A stretch of 64,000 nt of DNA from Mycolicibacterium parafortuitum. GTDB lineage: Bacteria > Actinomycetota > Actinomycetes > Mycobacteriales > Mycobacteriaceae. The notes beneath the pieces were generated by a model. That model did not search any database and was not told the origin of the DNA. It was given only the letters and a program-made list of their open reading frames with translations. The stretch spans positions 4,092,001-4,156,000 of the forward strand of contig NZ_AP022598.1 in assembly GCF_010725485.1 (NCBI RefSeq), read 5' to 3'. Made by a program: the position numbers and the translations under genes. This document shows, piece by piece, positions 1 to 10,461 of this stretch; within the stretch, counting starts at the first letter, position 1; each line of letters opens with the position of its first letter.

Positions 1-22
1 GCCGGACCCCCGGCGGCAGACC

Positions 23-715
23 TTGTTCGAGCGCACACAGCTCAACGACCTCGTGGTGCAGATCAACGAACTCCAGCGTCGCGCCGACGTGAACCCCGAG
101 GACGCTCTGCTCGACATCATCGAAAACGGGGTCGCGTCGGTGCCGGGTGCCCGCTATGCCGGCGTCACGCTGATCGACAAGCACGCCGTGGTGACGACCG
201 CGGCGGCGACCCACGAACACGTCCGACTGCTGGACCGGATCCAGGCCGAGACCCGCGAGGGGCCGTGTCTGGCGAGCGCGTGGTCCCACCACACCCTCCG
301 CATCGACGATCTGTCCGCAGAGCGGCGGTGGCCGCGGTACTGCCGGTCCGCCGTCGAGCGCACGCCGGTGCGGTCGGTGCTGTCGATCCGGCTCTATCAC
401 GACGGTCCCAGCCTCGCCGCGCTGACCTTCTACTCAGACGAGGTCGAGGTGTTCGACGACGACTCGGTGGAACTGGCGCTGATCTTCGCAGCCCACACCG
501 CCGCCGCGCTGACGCTGACCCAGCGCGAGGACCAGTTCCGCAGCGCCCTGGCCAGTCGCGACGTCATCGGCCAGGCCAAAGGGATGCTCATGGAGCGCTT
601 CGGTATCGACGCCCATGCCGCGTTCGAACTGTTGCGCCGGATCTCCCAGGAGAAGAACGTGAAGCTGGTCGATATCGCCGAGAACCTGGTCGCCTCGCAC
701 CGGACGGCGGATTAG
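23..715 (+). CDS. GAF-ANTAR domain response regulator (5' end uncertain)
   Basis: Likely RNA-binding antiterminator. Residues about 25-165 look like a GAF sensory domain. Residues about 165-225 have the ANTAR signature: a run containing SRDVIGQAKGMLMERFGIDA followed by AAFELLRRISQEKN, which forms the three-helix RNA-binding module. In actinobacteria this architecture responds to a small ligand or redox cue and binds dual-hexaloop RNA in nascent transcripts. The TTG at 23 is the first start in the window, but the frame stays open to the left edge with no convincing ribosome site, so the true start may lie upstream. There is no receiver domain in the visible part. The domain call is firm; ligand and target are unknown. 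Confidence 0.85.
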   Translation: MFERTQLNDLVVQINELQRRADVNPEDALLDIIENGVASVPGARYAGVTLIDKHAVVTTAAATHEHVRLLDRIQAETREGPCLASAWSHHTLRIDDLSAERRWPRYCRSAVERTPVRSVLSIRLYHDGPSLAALTFYSDEVEVFDDDSVELALIFAAHTAAALTLTQREDQFRSALASRDVIGQAKGMLMERFGIDAHAAFELLRRISQEKNVKLVDIAENLVASHRTAD

Positions 716-728
716 CCGGCCGACGCTC

Positions 729-998
729 TCAAGGAGTCCTCGCCGAGCGGATCAACGACATGTCCGCCGGGCCGGCGTCGGCGGGCCACCACGGCGGCGC
801 CGCGATCTCGCACGCATCGAGGTCGGTCTGACCGTGCACCTGGGTGACCGTGTCGACACAGTCGGCGACGGTCGCATGCTCGATCTCGGAGATCTGGTCG
901 TGTGCGTTCGACGCGAACCAGGCGCCGAAGCCCACGATCGCCGCCGACGCGGCCACGCAGGCCGCCAGTGGCCAGTCCAGACGATCCCTCACGCCCAT
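729..998 (-). CDS. Small single-pass membrane protein, unknown
   Basis: An 89-residue protein if the ATG at 998 is used (MGVRDRLDWPL...). Residues about 9-28 form one hydrophobic segment rich in Ala, Ile and Val; the rest is a polar, acidic outer domain with two cysteines (in VADCVD and LDACE) that could pair outside the cell. The frame continues upstream to 1169, but that part overlaps the promoter of the next gene and reads like non-coding sequence. I do not recognise a family. It lies convergent to the ANTAR gene and divergent from the secreted phosphodiesterase. Confidence 0.5.
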   Translation of the reverse strand: MGVRDRLDWPLAACVAASAAIVGFGAWFASNAHDQISEIEHATVADCVDTVTQVHGQTDLDACEIAAPPWWPADAGPADMSLIRSARTP

Positions 999-1167
999 AG
1001 CGGCTGACGCTAGCGCAAATATCTGGGTTTTCGCTGAGTGAGTTATGAGAAGTCCCGGCTCGACACGGCACGGCAAACTCTGCCAATCGTGCCCAGCGAA
1101 CACGCTCACGGCGTAATTTACGTCCGTAACAATCAGGTCACAGCCAGTCCGAGGGTGAGGGAATCTC

Positions 1168-3255
1168 ATGGGTTACGCCGCCAACGTCGGTCGTGTCGGA
1201 GCGCTCGCGGTGACGCTGGGGGTGGGCTGGGCCGTCGCGTCGGCACCCGGCGTCGCGTACGCCGACACCTCGGATTCTTCGTCTTCTGGCGAGTCCTCAT
1301 CGGTGAGCTCGTCGGCCCGCGAGTCGGCCAAGCCGGGCAGGGCGTCCCGTGCGGACTCCGACGGCACCGCGGACAGCTCCCCGTCGTCGGGTTCATCGGC
1401 GGCATCGGACTCCGGCGACGACGACGCCGCGTCGCGCGCGTCCAAGGCATCGCCGCGGGCGGCGGGCGCGGCGCGCGACGACGCAGAAGACGCAGAAGAC
1501 GCAGAAGACCCAGCCGACGGAGACGAGTCGGAAGACACGGAAGACACAGAAGGCACAGAAGGCACGGAAGGCACGGAAGACACGGCCGACGCCGTCGCGG
1601 TGAGCTCGGTCGCCACCTCTGCGACGCCGTCGAAGCCGCCGGCCGACGCGCCCAGGACCAAACCCGCGCCGACCACACCCTCACCGACCACGACCTCGCC
1701 GGCACCCGAGCCGGCCGCCGCGGTACCGCAGTCGGTGGTGAAACCGACGCTGGTCAGCATCATCAGCGATGTGCTCGCCTCGATCCTGACGCCACCGGCG
1801 AAACCCGCCCCGGCGACGCCGCTGCAGGGAGCGACGATGCTCGCCTCGCTGGCGGCCGCCCGCGACGAACTGGAGCGCACGGCGGCACGTCGGTACGGCG
1901 CGTCGGTGGCGGAGGCCGTCGCACAACTCGTCGACGACACCCCCAACGTGCTGGTGATCGGCGTCGACGGCACCAACCTGAGCCGGGTGCTCGCCCATCC
2001 CGAGCTCACCCAGAACTTCTTCAAGCTGATCCAGGGCGGCACCACCGCCGCGTCCACCATCGTCGGGCACACCACGATCTCGAACCCGTCGTGGTCGTCG
2101 ATCCTGACCGGCCTGTGGGGCGAGACGACAGGTGTCGTCAACAACGTCTTCACACCGTGGACCTACGAGAAGTGGCCGACGCTGTTCACCCAGCTCGAAT
2201 CGCTCGACCCGTCCATCGTGACCACCTCGATCGCGAACTGGGACGTCATCTCGGCGATCGCCGCGACCGGCCTGGGCGTCGACAACCTCGTCAACGTCCC
2301 CGAGCAGGAGGACGATCCGCTGTGGTTCAAGGCCGACGACCTGGTCGGTGATTTCACCGAAGCCGCGATCGCCGACGCGAACGCCGCGGTCGCGAACCTG
2401 ATCTTCAGCTACTTCGTCGGTGTCGACGAGGCCGGCCACGCGTTCGGCGGAGAGTCGCCGGAGTACCTGGAGGCGCTGGCCAACTTCGACCGCAATCTCG
2501 GCGAGATCATGGCCGCCGTCGACGCGTGGGAGGCCGCGACCGGTGAGCAGTGGACCATCCTGATGGTCACCGACCACGGCCACCAACCGCAGCTCGGGTT
2601 CGGCCACGGCTTCCAATCACCGGCCGAGACAACAACATTCGTCGTTGCCAACAATCCTGACCTGTTCCAGCAGGGCGGGGTGAACCTGAAGTACTCGATC
2701 GTCGACGTCACCGCCACGGTGCTCGACCTCTTCGGCTATCAACCCGGCGTGACCGAGGGCGTCTCGCTGCTCGACCTCGACGACAGCACCGTCACACCGG
2801 GCGACGACGACGCGTTGCTGCGCAAGGCGCTGCAGGACGCGATCGCGATGTACGGCTACCCCGACATCGCGACCAACCTCGCGCTCAGTGTGCGGACCAT
2901 CGCCACGACCATCCCGTATTACGTCAACAACGTCTTCAACGGCATCCAGTCGGGTCTGCAGTCGCTGGCAGACGCGGACATCTTCCTGATCAGCCCGCTG
3001 GCCGCGCTGGCGATCATCCCGGTCCGCATCATTGGCGATCTCACCTACATCGCGGTGAACATCCCGGCCCAGATCATCGCGCGCCTCACCGGCGTCACCG
3101 GCGCGTCGATCTTCCCGTTGGTGCGGCCGCAGACGCCGGTCTTCCCGGTTCCCGAAGCCGGCGATCAGACCCCGACCCTGCTCGCGGCGGCGTGCACCGA
3201 GGGCCGCGTGACCAGCGCCGTGTTCTCCTGCGGGGCAGCCGCTCTCGCGTCCTGA
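1168..3255 (+). CDS. Secreted alkaline phosphatase-fold phosphodiesterase/nucleotide pyrophosphatase
   Basis: A 695-residue exported enzyme. Residues 1-33 form a signal peptide ending near AYADTS. Residues about 35-180 are a low-complexity Ser/Asp/Glu/Thr/Pro linker. From about 255 onward the alkaline-phosphatase superfamily core appears: NVLVIGVDGTN (metal Asp and the Thr/Ser nucleophile region), GHTTISNPSWSSILTG, FVGVDEAGHAFG (metal Asp and His) and MVTDHGHQPQLGFGH (metal Asp-His-His). This matches type I phosphodiesterase/nucleotide pyrophosphatase proteins, which cleave phosphodiesters using two zinc ions. The C-terminal 120 residues are hydrophobic in places and less familiar. The substrate is unknown. 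The ATG at 1168 is chosen because the signal peptide starts there. Confidence 0.85.
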   Translation: MGYAANVGRVGALAVTLGVGWAVASAPGVAYADTSDSSSSGESSSVSSSARESAKPGRASRADSDGTADSSPSSGSSAASDSGDDDAASRASKASPRAAGAARDDAEDAEDAEDPADGDESEDTEDTEGTEGTEGTEDTADAVAVSSVATSATPSKPPADAPRTKPAPTTPSPTTTSPAPEPAAAVPQSVVKPTLVSIISDVLASILTPPAKPAPATPLQGATMLASLAAARDELERTAARRYGASVAEAVAQLVDDTPNVLVIGVDGTNLSRVLAHPELTQNFFKLIQGGTTAASTIVGHTTISNPSWSSILTGLWGETTGVVNNVFTPWTYEKWPTLFTQLESLDPSIVTTSIANWDVISAIAATGLGVDNLVNVPEQEDDPLWFKADDLVGDFTEAAIADANAAVANLIFSYFVGVDEAGHAFGGESPEYLEALANFDRNLGEIMAAVDAWEAATGEQWTILMVTDHGHQPQLGFGHGFQSPAETTTFVVANNPDLFQQGGVNLKYSIVDVTATVLDLFGYQPGVTEGVSLLDLDDSTVTPGDDDALLRKALQDAIAMYGYPDIATNLALSVRTIATTIPYYVNNVFNGIQSGLQSLADADIFLISPLAALAIIPVRIIGDLTYIAVNIPAQIIARLTGVTGASIFPLVRPQTPVFPVPEAGDQTPTLLAAACTEGRVTSAVFSCGAAALAS
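1489..1584 (+). repeat. Acidic short-period repeat tract inside the secreted phosphodiesterase gene
   Basis: Two blocks of 9-base-period repeats: GACGCAGAA-type units encoding Asp-Ala-Glu (about 1489-1509), then GAAGACACG and GAAGGCACG-type units encoding Glu-Asp-Thr and Glu-Gly-Thr (about 1531-1584). The tract is poorer in GC3 than its surroundings. It codes for a highly acidic, probably disordered linker between the signal peptide and the catalytic domain. Such repeats change length by slippage without breaking the frame. Confidence 0.8.
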
Positions 3256-3259
3256 GCGC

Positions 3260-3925
3260 TCAGCGCTTGAGCGAGGAGATGTAGTACGTCTCCTTGCCGG
3301 TCGGATATCCGCCGCCGTCGGTCGCGATGTGGACGTGGTCGAAATGGTTCAGGGTCTCGGAGCCGTAATCGGCCGTCCAGCTCGGCGCGCCGATGCCGGG
3401 GTAGAAGCCCTGGCGCCAGATCACGTGGATGACGCCCATCCGCTCGGCGTTCGCCAGTGCGTAGCCGGCGATCTGATTGCCCAGCGCGATCCCTTCCTCA
3501 CTGTTGTGGTTCGGGATCATCACATCGATCGCCAGCCCGTTGGGATGCCACTTAAGCGCGTCCTGGCGGTAGCCGCCGATCGTCGTGATCTCCGGGAACA
3601 TCACCGAGATCGCCCGGGCGACCCAGATCGTGTGCACCTGGAGTCCGCCCTCGGGAGCGATCCCCTTCGGCAGCGCGAAGTCGAAGACCCGGGCATCGAC
3701 CGGCGCGCTGGCTGCGAGCAGTTCGGCCTCGGTGGGCACCGGCGCCGCCAGTATCGGGGGCTGCTGGTTCGGGGCCGAAGTCGGTGCGCCGGCCACGGAC
3801 GTCTCGGGCTGCGGGGCGCGCGGCGGAGTGGTCTGCTGGGCGTAGACCATCGCCGCCGACAGCGCGACGGACGCGGCGATCGCCAGCCAGCGACCCCGGC
3901 CGTTGGCCAACAGATTCCTGCCCAC
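3260..3925 (-). CDS. Exported peptidase-like protein (Rv0320-like, H-x-D/H-x-H fold)
   Basis: A 221-residue exported protein. The start is placed at GTG 3925 because AAGGTG sits seven bases upstream, and the hydrophobic signal or anchor segment (WLAIAASVALSAAMVYA) follows closely; the open frame to 3976 would add a cysteine-rich stretch without a ribosome site. A Pro/Ala-rich linker follows, then a C-terminal domain with WHPNGLAIDVMIP and HFDHVHIA. These supply the His...Asp and His-x-His pattern of LAS-type (D-Ala-D-Ala carboxypeptidase-like) metal sites. It resembles the exported protein Rv0320 of M. tuberculosis and ARB-07466-like C-terminal domains. Catalysis is not proven; a cell-wall target is an inference. 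Confidence 0.75.
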   Translation of the reverse strand: MGRNLLANGRGRWLAIAASVALSAAMVYAQQTTPPRAPQPETSVAGAPTSAPNQQPPILAAPVPTEAELLAASAPVDARVFDFALPKGIAPEGGLQVHTIWVARAISVMFPEITTIGGYRQDALKWHPNGLAIDVMIPNHNSEEGIALGNQIAGYALANAERMGVIHVIWRQGFYPGIGAPSWTADYGSETLNHFDHVHIATDGGGYPTGKETYYISSLKR

Positions 3926-4059
3926 GAAACAGCACCTTAATCTCCGCGCCGACCCGCAGACGGCAATTGGCGTCACCGCGTCGCAAACCGCGGTTTGGCG
4001 GCGGCGCGAATCGGGAAATCCCCGCCCTGTCCTGGTGCAGCCACAGAGAGGCGCTGGAG

Positions 4060-5433
4060 ATGGAGAAAAGTGGGCAACTCGGCACCAGCCTGAAACCCCG
4101 GCATATCACCATGATCTCCATCGCCGGCATCATCGGCGCGGGCCTGTTCGTCGGGTCGGCCAACGCGATCGCCGAAGCCGGACCCGCGGTGATCCTGTCC
4201 TATCTGATGGCCGGCACGCTCGTGGTGTTGGTGATGAGAATGCTCGGCGAGATGGCCGTCGCCAATCCGGACACCGGGTCGTTCTCGGTATATGCCGACC
4301 GGGCGCTCGGCGGCTGGGCCGGCTTCTCGATCGGGTGGCTTTACTGGTGGTTCTGGGTGCTGGTGATCCCGGTGGAGGCCACCGCGGCTGCGGAGATCCT
4401 GTCGCATCTGGTCGGTGGCGCGCAGTGGTTCTGGGCGCTGGCGGTGACCCTGTTGCTGACCGTCACCAACCTGATCAGCGTCGGCAACTACGGCGAGTTC
4501 GAGTTCTGGTTCGCGTTGATCAAGGTCGTCGCGATCGTCGCGTTCATCGGTATCGGCGTCGCCGCGATCCTCGGGGTCATCCCCGATTCCCAGGTGAGCG
4601 GACTGCATCAACTGTGGGAGCCGGATGGCTTCATGCCCAACGGATTCGGGGCCGTCGTCGCCGCGATGCTGATCACGATGTTCTCGTTCATGGGCACCGA
4701 GATCGTCACCATCGCGGCCGCCGAGTCGCCCGACCCGGAGACCGGGATCTCGCGCGCGGTGAACTCGGTGATCTGGCGGATCTCGCTGTTCTACGTCGGG
4801 TCGATCTTCGTGATCGTGGCCCTGATGCCGTACGACCGGCTCGAGGACGGCTCCTACCAGTCCACGCTGCAGGCGATCGGTATTCCGGGATCGAAGCTGA
4901 TCATGGACCTGGTCATCCTGACCGCGGTGGCGTCCTGCCTGAACTCGGCGCTCTACACCGCATCGCGGATGTTGTTCTCGCTGGCCGAACGCCGCGACGC
5001 GCCGCAGGCGGTGAAAAGGCTGACAGGCAACGGCGTTCCGTGGGTCGCGGTGCTCGCGTCCATGGTGGTCGGCTTCCTCGCGGTCCTCGGGAACTACCTG
5101 CTGCCGGACAAGATCTTCGGCTACCTGCTGGCGACCAGCGGTGCGGTGGCGTTGTTCGTCTATCTCGTGATCGCGGCCAGCCAGTTCGTCCTGGGCCGGT
5201 CGATGCGTGAGGCAGGGGAGAAGCCGTCGGTGCGGATGTGGCTGTTCCCGTACCTCACGGTGGCCGTGATCGCCGCGATCGTCGTCGTGCTGGTGCTGAT
5301 GGCATTCGACCCCGACCAGCAGCAGGCCATCGCGCTGTCGGTGGTGTCGGCGGTGTTCATCGTCGGGACCGGGGTGGTCGTGCACCGCAGGCACGCCGCC
5401 AGGGAGGCCGACGATCTCCTCTCGCAGGCGTGA
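4060..5433 (+). CDS. APC-family amino acid permease (GabP/AnsP/CycA type)
   Basis: A 457-residue integral membrane transporter with about 12 predicted helices. The N-terminus has the hallmark of the amino acid transporter (AAT) branch of the APC superfamily: LKPRHITMISIAGIIGAGLF followed by a Gly/Ala-rich helix and EMAVANPDTGSFSVYADRALG. It should import an amino acid or GABA with protons. The frame is open further upstream, but ATG 4060 is preceded by a purine-rich AGAGAGG and begins with the expected short cytosolic MEKSGQLGTSLKPRH. It is divergent from the exported peptidase-like gene across about 130 bases. Substrate cannot be read from the sequence; GABA, Ser/Ala/Gly and aromatic permeases all fit. 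Confidence 0.85.
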   Translation: MEKSGQLGTSLKPRHITMISIAGIIGAGLFVGSANAIAEAGPAVILSYLMAGTLVVLVMRMLGEMAVANPDTGSFSVYADRALGGWAGFSIGWLYWWFWVLVIPVEATAAAEILSHLVGGAQWFWALAVTLLLTVTNLISVGNYGEFEFWFALIKVVAIVAFIGIGVAAILGVIPDSQVSGLHQLWEPDGFMPNGFGAVVAAMLITMFSFMGTEIVTIAAAESPDPETGISRAVNSVIWRISLFYVGSIFVIVALMPYDRLEDGSYQSTLQAIGIPGSKLIMDLVILTAVASCLNSALYTASRMLFSLAERRDAPQAVKRLTGNGVPWVAVLASMVVGFLAVLGNYLLPDKIFGYLLATSGAVALFVYLVIAASQFVLGRSMREAGEKPSVRMWLFPYLTVAVIAAIVVVLVLMAFDPDQQQAIALSVVSAVFIVGTGVVVHRRHAAREADDLLSQA

Positions 5434-5445
5434 GATCCGCTGGCG

Positions 5446-5784
5446 TCAGGGGAGTTTGGCGACGGTCAGCAGTAGCGCCGCATCCGTCAGCGCGAGCAGA
5501 GAGTGCCGGGAGTCGGGGATCATGAGCAGGTCCCCGGTGCGCCCGTCCCACTGCTGATCTCCGGCGATCAGGCGGACCGAGCCCCTGAGGACGTAGAGCG
5601 TCGCCTCCCCGGGGTTCTCGTGCTCGCCGAGCTCGGAGCCGGCGACCATGCCGATCACCGTCTGGCGCAGCACCTTCTCGTGGCCGCCGACGACCGTGTC
5701 GGCGGCGTTACGGCCGGCCGCGGTCGCCTGATCGATTTGTTGACGCGCCAGCGCTTCGAGCGACACCTTCTGCATGACAGTCAT
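5446..5784 (-). CDS. Small cupin-domain protein
   Basis: About 112 residues from ATG 5784; ATG 5775 (MQKVSL) is an equally reasonable start. The second half carries a single cupin barrel: GSELGEHENPGEATLYVLRG (cupin motif 1, with His-Glu-Asn and Glu in the metal positions) and GDLLMIPDSRHSL (motif 2, with its His). The likely roles are binding a metal and sensing or processing a small molecule; no specific reaction can be assigned. It is convergent with the upstream permease, 12 bases apart, and is followed on the same strand by nothing obviously related. Confidence 0.75.
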   Translation of the reverse strand: MTVMQKVSLEALARQQIDQATAAGRNAADTVVGGHEKVLRQTVIGMVAGSELGEHENPGEATLYVLRGSVRLIAGDQQWDGRTGDLLMIPDSRHSLLALTDAALLLTVAKLP

Positions 5785-5818
5785 TCCATGCCTGATGCCG
5801 CGCACCGTCAACCCAAGA

Positions 5819-6670
5819 TCAGAAGGTCTGCACCTTCTGGACGCTGACGATGCCGCCGTGACCGGTCTTGTCGTTGGTGAACCGCATCCCCGACGGCGAG
5901 GACACGATCGTCCAGCCCATGGCCCGGTAGGTGCGATTGCCGAGCGTCACCGCCTCAGGCACGCCGAGATTGCCGTCCACCCAGGAGCCCGTGCCGTCGG
6001 CGTTGATCCGCACGCCGTGATACGGCCCGCTGCCGTCGACATGCTGGGCCCAGTTCATCCCGTCGGTCTCACAGCCCACATAGCCGGTGTCGACGAGGCA
6101 CTGGGTCTCCCCGCCCGCGGTCTGCACCACCACGTAGCCGTACTCGTTCGGCGGGATCGTCTCGACGTCGGCCGAGCTCACCGCCGCGGGCAGGTCGCCC
6201 ACGGGCTGTGCCAGCGCCGGCGATTCGTAGGCGGCCAGGGTGAAGCCGTATTCCTTGAGCGGTTCCAGATCCTCGGCCTCGCCCGACGGGGTCCAGATCG
6301 CCAGCGGGCGGTTGTCGACGACGGCGTGCGCGACGTAGGTGGACGGCTGCCACGACAGCATGGACTGCATGGACGGCTCGGAATCGAAATGGTCGAAGTT
6401 CACGACGCCGTCGCCGTCGTGGGGTACACACGTGCTGCCCGCGACGGTGTGGCGGGTGTCCGACGCGGTGGTGGAGTCGCCCCGGCACACCGCCGACTGC
6501 CATTGCTCGAGTGACCCCGTGACGGCGCCCGGCGTGGCCGCGGAGTTTGCCGAACCTTCTGTCGCGGGAGCCGATGAGCACGCGGTCGCAGCGGCGGCGA
6601 GCAGCAGCGCCGCGGCGGCGCACCGTACGGGGCGCAACGGCGCCGCCAGTGTCCGATGGGTGATCTCCAT
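5819..6670 (-). CDS. Exported lipoprotein, unknown function
   Basis: A 283-residue protein starting at ATG 6670, preceded by GAAAGG at a good distance. Residues 1-30 form a lipoprotein signal peptide with a lipobox ending LAAAATAC, so Cys31 should be lipidated and the protein anchored outside the inner membrane. The mature part has four cysteines (AVCRGD, STCVP, TQCLVD, VGCETD) that could form two disulfides, and a C-terminal beta-rich section (GSWVDGNLGVPEAVTLGNRTYRAMGWTIV cut short here). Related sequences occur in many mycobacteria as hypothetical lipoproteins. No enzymatic motif is visible. Confidence 0.75.
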   Translation of the reverse strand: MEITHRTLAAPLRPVRCAAAALLLAAAATACSSAPATEGSANSAATPGAVTGSLEQWQSAVCRGDSTTASDTRHTVAGSTCVPHDGDGVVNFDHFDSEPSMQSMLSWQPSTYVAHAVVDNRPLAIWTPSGEAEDLEPLKEYGFTLAAYESPALAQPVGDLPAAVSSADVETIPPNEYGYVVVQTAGGETQCLVDTGYVGCETDGMNWAQHVDGSGPYHGVRINADGTGSWVDGNLGVPEAVTLGNRTYRAMGWTIVSSPSGMRFTNDKTGHGGIVSVQKVQTF

Positions 6671-6915
6671 GCCTACCTTTCGCCGGCGACGTCGGGCGTT
6701 GCTCGGCAACCGCGAATGTACTGGCGGGATTTTCACCTGCGTCAATCACTTGCCAAGTCCTGACCCAACCGTGATCGCCGCGTGTCCTGACGACCGGCCT
6801 AGTGGGCCGACCCGGCGTAGTGGCACTTCGGTACGCTGCGCCTGAAGGGTGGCGCAGCTCTCACAAGAGCCGGCCGCCGTAATCGAGCGAACACACACGC
6901 GGGAGAGAGATACAC
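6671..6915 (+). other. Divergent intergenic spacer upstream of icd2
   Basis: This 245-base spacer separates the leftward lipoprotein gene from the rightward isocitrate dehydrogenase gene and must hold both promoters. The last 20 bases before icd2 (GGGAGAGAGATACACATG) contain a clear purine-rich ribosome site. I found no convincing -35/-10 pair, palindrome or structured RNA in it. Confidence 0.5.
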
Positions 6916-9153
<2,238 letters not shown>

Positions 9154-9254
9154 GCAGCGTTTTCCGGCAAAGTGATCGATCGTGATCCGTGCGTAACATC
9201 TCGCGCGGACACGCCGATTACAAGCCATCATCCGGCTGTCGTCTGGGAGTTGTT

Positions 9255-10409
9255 ATGCGCGTGGTAATGGGTCTGTCGTTAACCGCAGGCAGCGCCGTCT
9301 GGGTGCTCGTGGACACCTACGACGGCAGCATCATCGCCGATGAGGTCGTCGACCTCGACTCCGTCGGTGAGATCTCCCGCGCGGCGGCGCGCAGCGTGCA
9401 GGAGTACGCGCTGCAGAGCGAGCGGTTGATCGACGGGGTGCGGCTGGTGTGGACCGAGGACGCCCGCCACGAGGGCGTGCGGTTGCGGACCAAACTCCGG
9501 TTGTTCGGCTTCGAGTCCATCGAGACCGTCAGCGAGGAAGAGGCCCGGGAAGGCCGGAACCGGACCGCGCGGCACATCGCCCCGCACATGGTGCTGGCCT
9601 ATGGCGCCGCCCGGGCGGATCTCGACGACCCCGCCGACAAGAGTGTGCTGCTGCGCCTTGCCGAAAAGGTGCCCAGCAGGAACGCCGAGTACGGCGCCGG
9701 CGCCCCGGTGATCGCCGAGCGGGTGGCCGCGGTGCGCGTCGCGGGCAGCGAGGCCGCGATGCGGACCTCCGACCGGGCCCGCCAGCTCATGTCGGCGCTG
9801 CCGGGCGGAGTGGGGGCCCGCGCCGCTGCGGCGGTCTTCGCCGTCGCGGTGACCGGTGTCGTCGGCTACGCGTTGTTCGGATACTCACCGAAGCACGACG
9901 TTCCGCAGCCGGCGGTCGCCGAGGCGGTGGCTCCGGCACCCGCCGCGATCCCGGAACCGGTGCTGCCCGCGCCGCTGCCCGCGGCTGTCGAGCCCGCCCC
10001 CGTCATGGTCGACGAGGTCGCGATCCCCGCGGCCGTACCCGAGACCGCGACGAGCCCGCAGTACAGCGCCGCGGTGCCCGAGACCGCCGTCGAAGCAGAG
10101 GTCTCCGACGAGACCAGCACCGAGACCTATGCCGCGGCGGTGCCGCAGACGACGTCCGACGTCCCCGCGGCGACGGTGTCGCCGGGACTGCGGACCCCCG
10201 AGCCGAGCACGGCCCAGACCGTGGGGGCCGCCGAGATCGGTCAGCAGCTGCCGGCACAGACCGGGGTGCCGCATCTGACGGGTCCCGGCCCGGCCGCCGG
10301 ACCGGCCCAGCCGTACACGGCCCCGGCCCAGGCGTCGCCCGGGATGATCCCCCCGCCGGCGCCACCCGCGCCGGGTCCGCTGGGTGCGCTGTTCGGCGCG
10401 CTGCCCTGA
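9255..10409 (+). CDS. Pro/Ala-rich membrane protein with N-terminal GLSLT domain (DUF7159-like), copy 1
   Basis: A 384-residue protein from ATG 9255, with GGGAG seven bases upstream. The first 120 residues form a compact domain that begins MRVVMGLSLT...VWVLVD and ends with MVLAYGAA. Its alternating strands and Gly/Asp-containing first hairpin recall the start of actin-like ATPase folds, but this is only a resemblance. A helix follows at about residues 193-213, then a long Pro/Ala/Thr/Glu tail of about 170 residues ending LGALFGALP. The 27955-28911 gene has the same architecture and the same ends (GLSLT and LFSALP). I believe this is the mycobacterial DUF7159 family, though the number is from memory. 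Function unknown; the tail is probably outside the membrane. Confidence 0.75.
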   Translation: MRVVMGLSLTAGSAVWVLVDTYDGSIIADEVVDLDSVGEISRAAARSVQEYALQSERLIDGVRLVWTEDARHEGVRLRTKLRLFGFESIETVSEEEAREGRNRTARHIAPHMVLAYGAARADLDDPADKSVLLRLAEKVPSRNAEYGAGAPVIAERVAAVRVAGSEAAMRTSDRARQLMSALPGGVGARAAAAVFAVAVTGVVGYALFGYSPKHDVPQPAVAEAVAPAPAAIPEPVLPAPLPAAVEPAPVMVDEVAIPAAVPETATSPQYSAAVPETAVEAEVSDETSTETYAAAVPQTTSDVPAATVSPGLRTPEPSTAQTVGAAEIGQQLPAQTGVPHLTGPGPAAGPAQPYTAPAQASPGMIPPPAPPAPGPLGALFGALP

Positions 10410-10461
10410 TCCGGTAGTACTACTCATGGCCGCGCTGCCGTAGACGCGCCATGCTGGGCAG

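Noticed and set aside
1489..1584. Short repeats that might be a CRISPR-like array
   Set aside because: The period is nine bases, in frame with no spacers, and encodes an acidic linker in a secreted enzyme.
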